Positions 1 to 9,100 of a DNA stretch of 64,000 nucleotides are shown piece by piece (positions within the stretch are counted from its first letter, which is position 1; the number at the start of each line of letters is the position of its first letter). The stretch comes from Micromonospora peucetia. Lineage in GTDB: Bacteria > Actinomycetota > Actinomycetes > Mycobacteriales > Micromonosporaceae. The notes under the pieces were generated by a model that saw nothing but the letters and a program-made list of their open reading frames with translations, made no database searches and was not told the origin of the DNA. The position numbers and the translations under genes were made by a program. The stretch is taken from positions 1,302,001 through 1,366,000 of the forward strand of contig NZ_FMIC01000002.1 of NCBI RefSeq assembly GCF_900091625.1. The letters are read 5' to 3'.

Positions 1-494
1 GGGTCGAGCTGGTTGCCGCAGTTGTCGCACTGGTCGCCACGGGCGCTGTCATAGCCGCAGATCGGGCAGGTGCCCTCGATGTAGCGGTCGGGCAGGGTCC
101 GGCCGGTGGACGGGGAGATCGCCCCCATGGTGGTCTTCGGGACGATGTAGCCGTTGCGGTACATCCCCTCGAACAGCTCCTGCACCACCGCGTAGTGGTT
201 GCGGGTGGTGGTGCGGGTGAACAGGTCGTAGGAGAGGCCGAGGCCGTGCAGGTCCTCCACGATCACCCGGTTGTAGCGGTCGGCCAGCTCGCGCGGGGTG
301 ACGCCGTCGGCGTCCGCCTGCACCTGGATGGGGGTGCCGTGCTCGTCGGTGCCCGACACCATGAGCACGTCGTGGCCGGCCATCCGCATGTACCGGCTGA
401 AGACGTCGGAGGGAACGCCGAAACCGGAGACGTGGCCGATGTGGCGCGGGCCGTTGGCGTACGGCCAGGCGACCGCCGCGAGAACGTGACTCAT
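1..494 (-). CDS. metG: Methionyl-tRNA synthetase, N-terminal part (runs off the window)
   Basis: Class I aminoacyl-tRNA synthetase that charges tRNA-Met in the cytoplasm. The visible 164 codons start [20 protein letters not shown], and the HIGH ATP-binding signature is at residues 18-21. A CPICG...CDNCG pair near residues 145-160 matches the zinc-binding insert of MetRS. The ATG at 494 is chosen because the conserved N-terminal strand begins immediately after it. The C-terminal KMSKS loop and anticodon-binding domain lie beyond the left edge. A metG gene close to rsmI and pmt is the common actinobacterial order. Identification is certain; only the missing part cannot be assessed. Confidence 0.97.
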   Translation of the reverse strand, partial: MSHVLAAVAWPYANGPRHIGHVSGFGVPSDVFSRYMRMAGHDVLMVSGTDEHGTPIQVQADADGVTPRELADRYNRVIVEDLHGLGLSYDLFTRTTTRNHYAVVQELFEGMYRNGYIVPKTTMGAISPSTGRTLPDRYIEGTCPICGYDSARGDQCDNCGNQLD

Positions 495-642
495 GACCAG
501 GAAGCCTAGTGACCCGCTCACGGTGACCGCGAACCAATAGGGCCCACGGGTCGTAGGACCGGCCGGGAAGGCCCGCTGTTTGTCCGATTTGTCGCCGACA
601 CGCGGCCTGAACTGCCGGCCGCCGACCCGGCGGCGGGGTGCA

Positions 643-1572
643 ATGAACGTCGTGACTGGCAGACGAGCGGCCCGGGATCGTGACGACCGTCCCTTCGGGG
701 CGCCGCGCGGCGGCGCGGAGTCGCCACGCGGCGGCGTCGGGTCGCCACGCGGCGGCGTCGCCCCGCACCCCCGCGTCGTACCGGCCGCCGCCGGACCGGA
801 GGCGCCCGCCGACACCGCCGAGCCCCTCGCGCCCGCCGTCGAGGTGGAGCCCACCACGGGAGCGCCGGTCGACGCGGTGCCGCGCCGGGTCCCGGTCCGC
901 CGGGGGCACTCCCCCGTCGGGAGTACGCCAGGCGCAGGCGACGCCGCAGGTACGCCGGACGGCGGCGACGGCGCGTACTGGCCGCCGATCGAGCAGGTGC
1001 ACTGGGACGGCACGCCGATCCGGGAGGAGCCGAAGCCGCAGCGGCGGCGGTCACCCGGCGCCGACCGGGGCACCCCACGCCCGCCCGACCCGCTGCCCGG
1101 GTTGGCCGTGCTGCTGTCGTTGAGCCTGGTGGCGGCCTTCTTCGCCTGGGTGAGCGCGGGGCCGTTCTGGCTGGCGACGGGGCACGCCACCCGGGGCGAG
1201 GTGGTGATCGTCGACTGCACCGGGGACGGGCTCGCCCAGCGCTGCCGGGGCACCTTCACGCCGGCCGGCCACCCGTGGGTCGCGCCCGCCGTACGGGTCA
1301 GCGGGGTGGCCGCCGAGGAGACCGCGACCGGTACGACGCTGCCGGCCCGGATGACCGGCCCGGACAGCGGCACCGCGTACGCGGACACCGGCCCCGCCGG
1401 GCACCTGCGTTGGCTGCTCGGCCTGCTGGTGGTGCTCGGCTGCGGCGCCGGGATCGCCCGGTGGACCGGGGCCACCCGGCTCGCCGATCCCCGGCTGCGC
1501 CGCTGGGCGGTGACCGGCGCGCTGGCCGGCCCACTGGTGATCACCCTCGGCTTCCTCGTCGCCGCCTGGTGA
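643..1572 (+). CDS. Membrane protein with long disordered N-terminus, unknown function
   Basis: A 309-residue protein of no recognised family. The first ~150 residues are rich in Arg, Pro, Gly and Ala and probably disordered. A first membrane helix follows around [16 protein letters not shown]. An extracytoplasmic stretch of about 60 residues contains two cysteines ([14 protein letters not shown]) that could form a disulfide. Two more helices close the protein ([13 protein letters not shown] and [12 protein letters not shown]). ATG 643 is preferred over an in-frame ATG at 580 because a GGCGGGG stretch lies just upstream and because 580 sits close to the divergent metG start. It is divergent from metG and convergent with rsmI. 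The function is unknown. Confidence 0.75.
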   Translation: MNVVTGRRAARDRDDRPFGAPRGGAESPRGGVGSPRGGVAPHPRVVPAAAGPEAPADTAEPLAPAVEVEPTTGAPVDAVPRRVPVRRGHSPVGSTPGAGDAAGTPDGGDGAYWPPIEQVHWDGTPIREEPKPQRRRSPGADRGTPRPPDPLPGLAVLLSLSLVAAFFAWVSAGPFWLATGHATRGEVVIVDCTGDGLAQRCRGTFTPAGHPWVAPAVRVSGVAAEETATGTTLPARMTGPDSGTAYADTGPAGHLRWLLGLLVVLGCGAGIARWTGATRLADPRLRRWAVTGALAGPLVITLGFLVAAW

Positions 1573-1604
1573 CCCCCGGCCCGCGCGGCACACCGGCGGG
1601 TCGC

Positions 1605-2444
1605 TCAGGCGTGCACGACGGTGTAGACGTCGCGGCGGCGCAGGCCGTACCCGGTGGCGACCTCGGTGATGGCGTCCCGGCGGGACAGGCCGGCGGCCTC
1701 CCGGGCGGCGACGGCGGCCCGCAGCGTGTCGTCGTCGGGTCGCTCGGGGGCCGTTTCGGGCGCACCGGCCACCACGAGGGTGATCTCGCCGCGCGGATCC
1801 CCCTCGGCCGCCCAGGCGGCCAGTTCGCCGAGCGGACGGCGGACGATCTCCTCGTACGTCTTGGTCAGCTCGCGGCAGAGCGCGGCGGGTCGGTCGGCGC
1901 CGAACGCGGCGGCCAGGTCGGCGAGCGCGGCGGCGATCCGGTGTGGCGCCTCGAAGAAGACCAGCGTCCGGTCCTCGGCGGCGAGCGCCCGCAGGCGGGA
2001 CCGGCGGGCGCCGGGGGTGCGCGGCAGGAAGCCCTCGAAGCAGAACCGGTCGCAGGGCAGGCCGGAGAGCGCCAGGGCGGTGGTGACCGCGCTCGGACCG
2101 GGCGCGGCGGTGACCGGCACGCCGGCGTCCACGGCGGCCCGGACCAGCCGGTAGCCCGGGTCGGAGACGCTCGGCATGCCGCCGTCGGTGACCAGGGCGA
2201 CCAGGTAGCCGGCGGCCAGCACGTCGACCAGCTCGGGTGTGCGTCGCTCCTCGTTGCCCTCGAAGTAGGAGACGATCCGGCCGCCGACGGTGACGTCGAG
2301 GTCCCGGGCCAGCCGGGTGAGCCGGCGGGTGTCCTCGGCGGCCACCACGTCCGCGGCGGCGAGCACCTCGCGGAACCGGGCGGAGGCGTCGGCGGGGTTG
2401 CCGAGCGGCGCGCCGAGCAGGACCAGGCGCCCGGTGTCGGACAT
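1605..2444 (-). CDS. rsmI: 16S rRNA (cytidine-1402-2'-O)-methyltransferase
   Basis: A 279-residue tetrapyrrole-methylase-fold enzyme that 2'-O-methylates C1402 in the decoding centre of 16S rRNA using SAM. Family motifs are in order: GNPAD near the N-terminus, AEDTRR, the loop DGGMPSVSDPG, APGPSAV and FFEAPHR. Length matches RsmI (about 280 residues). ATG 2444 gives the usual short N-terminus before LVLLGAPLGNPAD; an in-frame ATG at 2471 would add nine residues and cannot be excluded. It is divergent from pmt across 93 bp, the same pairing as Rv1003/Rv1002c in Mycobacterium. Confidence 0.95.
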   Translation of the reverse strand: MSDTGRLVLLGAPLGNPADASARFREVLAAADVVAAEDTRRLTRLARDLDVTVGGRIVSYFEGNEERRTPELVDVLAAGYLVALVTDGGMPSVSDPGYRLVRAAVDAGVPVTAAPGPSAVTTALALSGLPCDRFCFEGFLPRTPGARRSRLRALAAEDRTLVFFEAPHRIAAALADLAAAFGADRPAALCRELTKTYEEIVRRPLGELAAWAAEGDPRGEITLVVAGAPETAPERPDDDTLRAAVAAREAAGLSRRDAITEVATGYGLRRRDVYTVVHA

Positions 2445-2537
2445 TTCACCCACGAGATGCAGCTCCTTCATCGATGGCGGTACCGGTATCGGGGACGACG
2501 GGCGCCACCGGGCACCTTCGCAGCCTACGATCGCCGG

Positions 2538-4253
2538 GTGACGAGTGCGTCGACAGCACAGAGCGCGAGCCAGGCGGAGCCGGATCCCACGGACGGGAGC
2601 ACGCCGGAGGGAGCGGCCTCCGATTCCGGTGGCGTCCCCGGCGTGGTCCGCCGGCGGCTGGCCACCGTCGAGGCCCGACTGGACGGGCGTTCCTGGTTGG
2701 CCACGGGCGTGATCGTCGCGATCGCGGCGATCCTGCGCTTCGTCGGCCTGAGCCACCCGCCGGGCAAGATCTTCGACGAGACCTACTACGCCCGGGACGC
2801 GTGGGCGCTCGTCGACAAGGGCGTCGAGTGGAACTTCAAGGACAACGGCCCGTCGTACGTGGTCCACCCGCCGCTCGGCAAGTGGCTGATCGGGCTCGGC
2901 GAGTGGGCCTTCGGCTACTCCGACGCCGAGCACGGCATCTCCGTGCCGGGGCACCTGATGACGACCGCGCCGGAGTTCGGCTGGCGGTTCTCGGCAGCGC
3001 TGATCGGCACCCTGTCGGTGCTGCTGCTGGTCCGCATCGGCCGGCGGATGTTCCGCTCGACGGCCCTCGGCTGCGCCGCCGGCCTGCTGCTCGCGCTGGA
3101 CGGCTTCCACCTGGTGCTGTCCCGCACCGCGCTGCTCGACATCTTCCTGCTCTTCTTCGTGCTGGCCACGTTCGGCGCCCTGGTGCTCGACCGGGACGCC
3201 CGGCGCCGCCGGTGGGCCCGGGCGTTGGAGGCCGGTCTGGACCCGGGCCGACCCGGGCGGGCCGGGCGGCCGGCGGGCGGCTGGCGGAACTGGCCGTGGT
3301 GGCGGCTCGCCGCCGGGGTCCTGTTCGGCTGCGCCTGCGCCGTCAAGTGGAACGCGCTCTACTTCCTGCCCGTCTTCGCGCTGCTGGTGATCCTCTGGGA
3401 GGTCGGGGTCCGCCGCTCCGCCGGCGTACGCCGGCCGTGGCGGGACGCCCTCCTCGACGAGTTGCCCTGGCTGGTGCTGGCCGGGGTGCTGATGGTGCTC
3501 ACCTACCTCGGCACCTGGTCCGGCTGGCTGCTCAGTGACGACGGCTACTACCGGCTCGCCGAGCGGTACCCGAACGCCCCGCTGAGCGACGCCCCGGTGT
3601 TCGGCGCGCTGAACAACCTGATCGAGTACCACAAGGCCGCGTACGGCTTCCACCGGACGCTGGACGAGGGGCACAAGTACCAGTCCTGGCCGTGGCAGTG
3701 GCTGCTGCTCGGCCGGCCGGTCGCCTTCTACTGGTCGGGCGACGGGGCCTGCGGGGCGGCGAGCTGCGCCTCGGAGGTCCTATTGCTCGGCACTCCCCTG
3801 CTCTGGTGGTCGTTCCTGCCCGCCCTGGTGGCGCTGGCCTGGCTGGGCCTGGCCCGGCGGGACTGGCGGGCCGGGGCGATCCTGCTCGTCGTGGCGGCCG
3901 GCCTGCTGCCCTGGTTCTGGTTCGCGCTCGACGGCCGGACGATGTTCTCCTTCTACACCGCCCCGGTCCTGCCGTTCCTGGTGCTGGCGGTGGTCTACGT
4001 GCTCGGTGCGATCGTGACGCCGGCCGGTCCACCGGGAGCCGTCGCCGAACGGTCGGGTGACGCCGGTGCTGCCGCCGGGGGCGGGGGGCTCGACGAGGCC
4101 CGGGACCGCAGGCTGGTCGGGGGGGTGATCGCCGGGGCCTACGTCCTGCTGGTCGCGCTCTGCTTCGCGTACTTCTATCCGATCTTCGTCGGGAACGTGC
4201 TGCCGTACGCGGAGTGGTCGGCGCGGATGTGGCTGGACGGCCGCTGGATCTGA
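2538..4253 (+). CDS. pmt: Protein O-mannosyltransferase (PMT/GT39 family)
   Basis: A 571-residue integral membrane glycosyltransferase that moves mannose from polyprenyl-phosphate-mannose to Ser/Thr of exported proteins at the outer face of the membrane. After about 50 cytoplasmic residues the first helix (WLATGVIVAIAAILRF) leads into the loop KIFDETYYARDAW, whose D80-E81 pair is the catalytic signature of PMTs. Further hallmarks are VHPPLGKW, a repeated series of hydrophobic helices and the periplasmic segment with HKYQSWPW. The start is GTG 2538, since the frame upstream is only a chance extension. It is divergent from rsmI. Three hairpins follow the stop codon. Confidence 0.95.
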   Translation: MTSASTAQSASQAEPDPTDGSTPEGAASDSGGVPGVVRRRLATVEARLDGRSWLATGVIVAIAAILRFVGLSHPPGKIFDETYYARDAWALVDKGVEWNFKDNGPSYVVHPPLGKWLIGLGEWAFGYSDAEHGISVPGHLMTTAPEFGWRFSAALIGTLSVLLLVRIGRRMFRSTALGCAAGLLLALDGFHLVLSRTALLDIFLLFFVLATFGALVLDRDARRRRWARALEAGLDPGRPGRAGRPAGGWRNWPWWRLAAGVLFGCACAVKWNALYFLPVFALLVILWEVGVRRSAGVRRPWRDALLDELPWLVLAGVLMVLTYLGTWSGWLLSDDGYYRLAERYPNAPLSDAPVFGALNNLIEYHKAAYGFHRTLDEGHKYQSWPWQWLLLGRPVAFYWSGDGACGAASCASEVLLLGTPLLWWSFLPALVALAWLGLARRDWRAGAILLVVAAGLLPWFWFALDGRTMFSFYTAPVLPFLVLAVVYVLGAIVTPAGPPGAVAERSGDAGAAAGGGGLDEARDRRLVGGVIAGAYVLLVALCFAYFYPIFVGNVLPYAEWSARMWLDGRWI

Positions 4254-4264
4254 CGGACGGCACG

Positions 4265-4395
4265 GCACCCGCCGCGCGTGCTGAACGGCGGCGGGTGCAC
4301 GGAGAACGGGCCCGCACGCGGTGGCGTGCGGGCCCGTCGACGTAGATGCGCGCCCCGATCGCCTGCCACGGGGGAAGCGGGCGATTGGGGCGCGC
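4265..4395 (+). terminator. Three consecutive hairpins after pmt
   Basis: Three separate inverted repeats are packed into 131 bases downstream of pmt. The first pairs 4265-4274 with 4289-4298 (10 bp, 14-nt loop). The second pairs 4306-4319 with 4324-4337 (14 bp, perfect, GGTG loop) and is the strongest. The third pairs 4348-4363 with 4380-4395 (16 bp with one G-U). No T-run follows, as is common for actinobacterial terminators. One hairpin would be enough for termination, so the array may have an additional role. Confidence 0.7.
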
Positions 4396-4706
4396 ACCAA
4401 GAGCTTAACCACCCCGTACCACTGACACAACGGGTCGACTTCGGTCAGATTTCCGACCTATGCGACACCGAACGGATGGTTTACATCCGACATCTGACGG
4501 TCCGTCATCTTGCGCAAACGGTACGGATCGACGGCACCATCCGGGACCGGCATCTGCCACATTTGCGGCCGGCAGGATTCCCACCAGCAGCTGAGTTCCC
4601 GTAACGTATCGATCGATGTGGTTTTGCAGTCATCCGGGGTCCGCCCCGTCGACACCCGTGCCGGCTGCACTGTCGGCCACCCCCGATCGATCGGACGGAG
4701 TACGCG

Positions 4707-5360
4707 ATGACCCGTACCCTGCGCTGGACCGGCGGCCTGCTGGCCACCGTCACCGCCGCCACCCTCGGTCTGGCCGCCCCCGCCCACGCGGCCACCGTCT
4801 CGGTGCCGTTGCGCACCCTCGTCGCCGACCTGCCGGTGGCCACCGAGGTCCGCACCGGCTACTCCCGGAGCCTGTTTCCGCATTGGGCCGACACCGACTC
4901 CGACGGCTGCAACACCCGGTACGAGGTACTGATCGCCGAGGCCACCACCCGCCCCACGGTGGGCTCCGGCTGCCAGCTGACCGGCGGACGCTGGCGCTCC
5001 TACTACGATGCGGCCTACTGGACCAACCCGTCCGATCTGGACATCGACCACATGGTCCCGCTGGCCGAGGCATGGGACTCGGGCGCAAGGAACTGGACCA
5101 CCACCCGGCGACAGGCGTTCGCCAACGACCTCGGTGACGTCCGCTCGCTGGTCGCGGTGACCGACAACGTCAACCAGTCCAAGGGCGACCAGGACCCGGC
5201 AACCTGGCTGCCGACCCACGAGAAGTGCCGGTACGTCGGCGAGTGGGCGGCAGTGAAGACCCGGTGGCGGTTGAGCGTCGACAGCACCGAGAAGAGCGCG
5301 TTGACCAGCCGGGCGGGCTCCTGCACGAACATCACGATCACGGTGACGCACGCGTACTGA
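4707..5360 (+). CDS. Secreted HNH (DUF1524/GmrSD C-terminal-like) endonuclease
   Basis: A 217-residue exported nuclease-like protein. A typical Sec signal peptide occupies residues 1-28 (RTLRW..., hydrophobic core, APAHA cleavage site). The mature part carries the His-Asn-His-type segment DIDHMVPLAEAW (residues 112-123) followed by AFANDLGDVRSLVAVTDNVNQSKGD, the DUF1524-like arrangement found in secreted Streptomyces nucleases. Cys68/Cys89 and two later cysteines could form disulfides. Expected role: extracellular, metal-dependent DNA degradation for nutrition or competition. It stands alone, with two hairpins immediately downstream. The exact substrate is not shown by the sequence. Confidence 0.88.
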   Translation: MTRTLRWTGGLLATVTAATLGLAAPAHAATVSVPLRTLVADLPVATEVRTGYSRSLFPHWADTDSDGCNTRYEVLIAEATTRPTVGSGCQLTGGRWRSYYDAAYWTNPSDLDIDHMVPLAEAWDSGARNWTTTRRQAFANDLGDVRSLVAVTDNVNQSKGDQDPATWLPTHEKCRYVGEWAAVKTRWRLSVDSTEKSALTSRAGSCTNITITVTHAY

Positions 5361-5371
5361 CCGCATACCCG

Positions 5372-5426
5372 GGGAGGGCCACGCCCTCCCGTCACGGGAG
5401 GAGCCGATCTCCGGCGCGGCTCCTCC
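5372..5426 (+). terminator. Tandem hairpins after the HNH nuclease gene
   Basis: An 8-bp stem with a 3-nt loop (GGGAGGGC at 5372-5379 with GCCCTCCC at 5383-5390) is followed by a 10-bp stem (5397-5406 with 5417-5426). They begin 12 bases after the stop codon, so they most likely terminate transcription. Confidence 0.65.
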
Positions 5427-6125
5427 GGCCGCGCAAACCGCCTGCCCTGGCGGGGCTTCATGCCCGGGTATACCGGTATTCGACTGGTTGGGCCGTTCGT
5501 CATCCATGTCGTCGGACGGTCCGTTCATCCGGACGTTCACCTTCTGGAAACTCCGCCTTACGCAACGCGGCATAACCAGACATAGAACTCTTATTGCCTC
5601 CCTAGTCTCGTCCGAGTGGTCGTTTACATTCACGACGGTGGGACGCCTGTCGTCCTCAAGGGACTTCCCGCCGCCAACTCCGCCCCGGTCCTCGTCGAGG
5701 TCACCGGACGCCGACATCGCCCGGCACGCCCCGGCGGAGTCCTCGCCGCAGCAGGCTCCCTGACGCACCTCCCGGTCATCGCGACCACTGTCCCGTCAGG
5801 ACCGGCGCTCCCGACCCCCCGCCCTCGGGATGTCGACGGCTCGCCCCACCCGCACGCGGCCGACCAGCCCCGCTCGTCCACAGGCGGGAGCGCCGACTGA
5901 CCACGGCGACAGTCAGCGGTACAGGCGACGCCAATCACGACACTTTGCTACTTCCGTGACGCCCTACGGGCTTCACGGCACATCTCGCCGCCCATTTGCT
6001 CATGCCCTGCGTCCGGCTTCCGCCGGACACCCCTGCCACCAGCCTGGTGATCGCAGGAGTTCGCAGAGGTGTTCACCGCATGGGACCGGTGCTGGCTCGT
6101 GATCAAGCAGGAGGTTTGCGGTTCC
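5427..6125. other. Non-coding stretch before the Pls-type NRPS
   Basis: About 700 bases with no convincing gene; the short open frames here have no recognisable protein character. Base composition is visibly lower in GC than the flanks. A 10-bp palindrome ATACCGGTAT lies at 5470-5479. The 3' end has a strong ribosome-binding site AGGAGG at 6109-6114 serving the GTG at 6126. The region presumably holds the cluster promoter, but no -10/-35 pair can be assigned with confidence. Confidence 0.5.
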
Positions 6126-9100
6126 GTGAAGCACGTAGGTCTCACCGGCACACCCGTGTCACCCCTGCGGCCGGAGCATCATCCGGACGCGGAGGCGCGG
6201 GTCGTGGTTGGCTCGCTGGACGTCGGTCCCGTGACCGGACTACGGGACGAAAGCGACGTCAAGCGCACGCGACGTCTGCACCACGTGTTCGAATCCGCTT
6301 GCGACCGGAATCCGTCGGCCATCGCACTCGAGCACGGCAGTGAGCGGTTGACCTACCGCGAGCTGGACGAGCGCGCCAACCGGTTGGCCCACCACCTGCG
6401 CGCGCTCGGTGTCGGTGCCGGCTCACGGGTGTCCATCCTGCTACGGCGCTCCGTCGAGACGTACGTGGCGTTGCTGGGCGTGGGAAAAGCCGGCGCCGCG
6501 TTCGTGCCGATCGACCCCGAGTCCCCGGCCGACCGGGTCGCCTACATCACCGAGGATTCCGACGTCGACCTGACGGTGACGTCCTCGGCGCTCGCCGACC
6601 GGGCCGGCGAGCGGCCCACTCTCGTCGTCGACGAGTGCGCTGCCGAACTCGCCGCGGCACCGAGCGACCGGCCGGAACTCGGCGGCGACGGAATCCAGGA
6701 CCCCAGCGCCTACGTGATCTACACCTCCGGGTCGAGCGGTCGACCCAAGGGCGTCGAGGTCGCGCAGTCGAGCATCTGCAACTTCCTCGAGGTGGTGCCC
6801 GGCGTGTACGACGTACGCCCGACGGACCGGGTCTACCAGGGCATGACGATCGCCTTCGACTTCGCAATCGAGGAGATCTGGCCGACCTGGTCGGTCGGCG
6901 CCACCCTGGTGGCCGGCCCGAACGACTCCCGCCGCCTCGGCGCGGAGTTGGCGGACTTCCTGGACGAGGCACGTGTCACCGTCTTCTACTGCGTGCCGAC
7001 CCTGCTGGCCACCATCCCGCGCGACCTACCCCGGATCCGCAACCTGCTCGTCGGCGGGGAGGCCTGCCCGGGGCAGTTGGTCGAGCGGTGGAGCCGGCCC
7101 GGCCGACGGATCCTCAACACCTACGGGCCGACCGAGGCCACGGTCACCGCGACCTGGGGAGAACTGCTCCCCGGACGGCCGGTCACCATCGGGCGGCCCC
7201 TGCCGACCTACTCCGTGGTGCTGCTGGACGAGCGGCGGCAGCCGGTCGTCGACGGCGAGGTGGGTGAGATCTGTATCGGCGGCCCGGGGGTGGCGCGCGG
7301 GTACGTGGGGCGCCCGGACCTGACCGCCGACCGGTTCATCGAACACGCTCTGGCGCCGCCCGGCAGTCGGCTGTACCGCACCGGGGACCTCGGTCGGATC
7401 ACCGCCGAAGGCGAAATCGAATACCTGGGCCGGGCGGACTCCGAGGTCAAGATCCGTGGCCATCGGGTGGACCTCGGTGAGATCGAGAGCGTGCTGCTGG
7501 AGGATCCGGGGATTGCCGAGGCCGTGGCTGCGCTGGTCCCGGTCGCCGACGACCCGGCCGCCCCCCACGAACTGGCCGCCTACCTCGTTGCGCACGACAG
7601 CGACGAGGGCGGGTGGGAGGAGCTGACCGTCCGGCTGTGCCAGACCCTGCAGACCCGGCTGCCCGGTTACATGGTGCCCTCCTTCCTGGATGTCGTCACC
7701 GCGCTGCCGACCATGCCCAGCGGAAAGGTCGACCGGAAACGACTGCCCCCGCCGAACCGCCGGCTCACCCTCCCCGCCGGCCCGCTGGTGGCCGCCGAGG
7801 GCGAGTTGGAGGAGCAGGTACGTGCGGCGTGGGCGGAGGCGTTCGGCATCGAGGCCGGGGCGCTCTCGGTCGAGGCGGGCTTCTTCACCGACCTCGGAGG
7901 GCATTCGCTGCTCGCGGCGCGGGTGGTGTCGCTGCTGCGCGCCCGCAAGGTCGGCGTGAGCCCGGCGGTCCGGGACCTGTACGCCCACCCGACCGTACGA
8001 GGCATGGCCGCTCACCTCGGCGCCGCCGATCGGACCGGTGGGTCCGGCGCGCCGCCCCGCCCCGCCCCGCTGCGGCACCGCAGCCGGCGGATCGCGCTGG
8101 CCGGGTCCGGCCAGGTGGCGGTGATCTACCTGCTGCTGTTGGCAGTCACGCTCCCCGTCTCCTACGTCTACACCCGCAACGACGGTCTCGTGTCGGCCCG
8201 CGTCCTCGCGGAACTGATGATCGCGATCCTGCTCAGCTACCTTGGCGTGCGGTGGGTGCTGCCGGTCCTGCTGGCCCGGCCCTTGGCCGCGGGCATCCGG
8301 CCCGGCCGGTACCGCCTGTGGGGGCTCACCTACGTCCGGCTCTGGGCGTTGGACACACTGCTGGCGGTCGGGCCGCTGCCTGTGCTCAGCGGTTCTCCGC
8401 TGATGGCGACCTACCTGCGGCTGCTCGGTGCCCGGATCGGCTGCCGGACCACGATCGCGACCAGCGCGATCAGTCTGCCGACCCTGATCTCCATCGGCCG
8501 GGACGCCTCAGTCGGGTACGGCGTTTCGCTGCGGCCGTGGCGGGCGGAGGACGGCTGGGTCGTCGTCGGGCCGATCATGATCGGGGCGGACGCCTTCGTC
8601 GGCGCGAACGCGGTCCTCGAGCCCGGCGCTTCGGTCGGGGCGCGAGCCGGCCTCGGCGAGCAGTCCGTCCTCGTCCACGGCGAGGCGGTGCCACCCGGAG
8701 CGCGTTGGGCGGGCTCACCGCCGGCTCCGACCCCCCGGCTCGCTCCCACCGTGGAATCGCTGCTCAGCTACCGCCGCCTGCGGCGTGGCTGGCGCCCGCA
8801 CCACGTCGCCGCCGCACTGGTCGGCCTGATCGGGCTGGAACTCGGGGCGATCGCGATGGTCCTGCCCAGCGTGGCGCTGGTGTGGTGGGTGCTGCTGACC
8901 CGAGGCCTGCTCACCGGCCTGGTCGCGACCATCCCGGCCGGGATCGTCTACGTGCTCACCGTCTGCGCGCTGGTCGCCCTCGGCAAGCGCCTTGTGCTGC
9001 CGCGGGTACCAATCGGCGTTCACCACCGCCTCCACTCGATGCTCGGCGTACGAAAGTGGATTGCCGACAAGCTGCTCGAGTCCAGCCTCATGTTCACCAA

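Noticed and set aside
4458..5768. A 436-codon minus-strand gene opposite the HNH nuclease
   Set aside because: The plus strand holds a complete secreted nuclease with signal peptide and motifs, and the antisense frame has no protein-like features.
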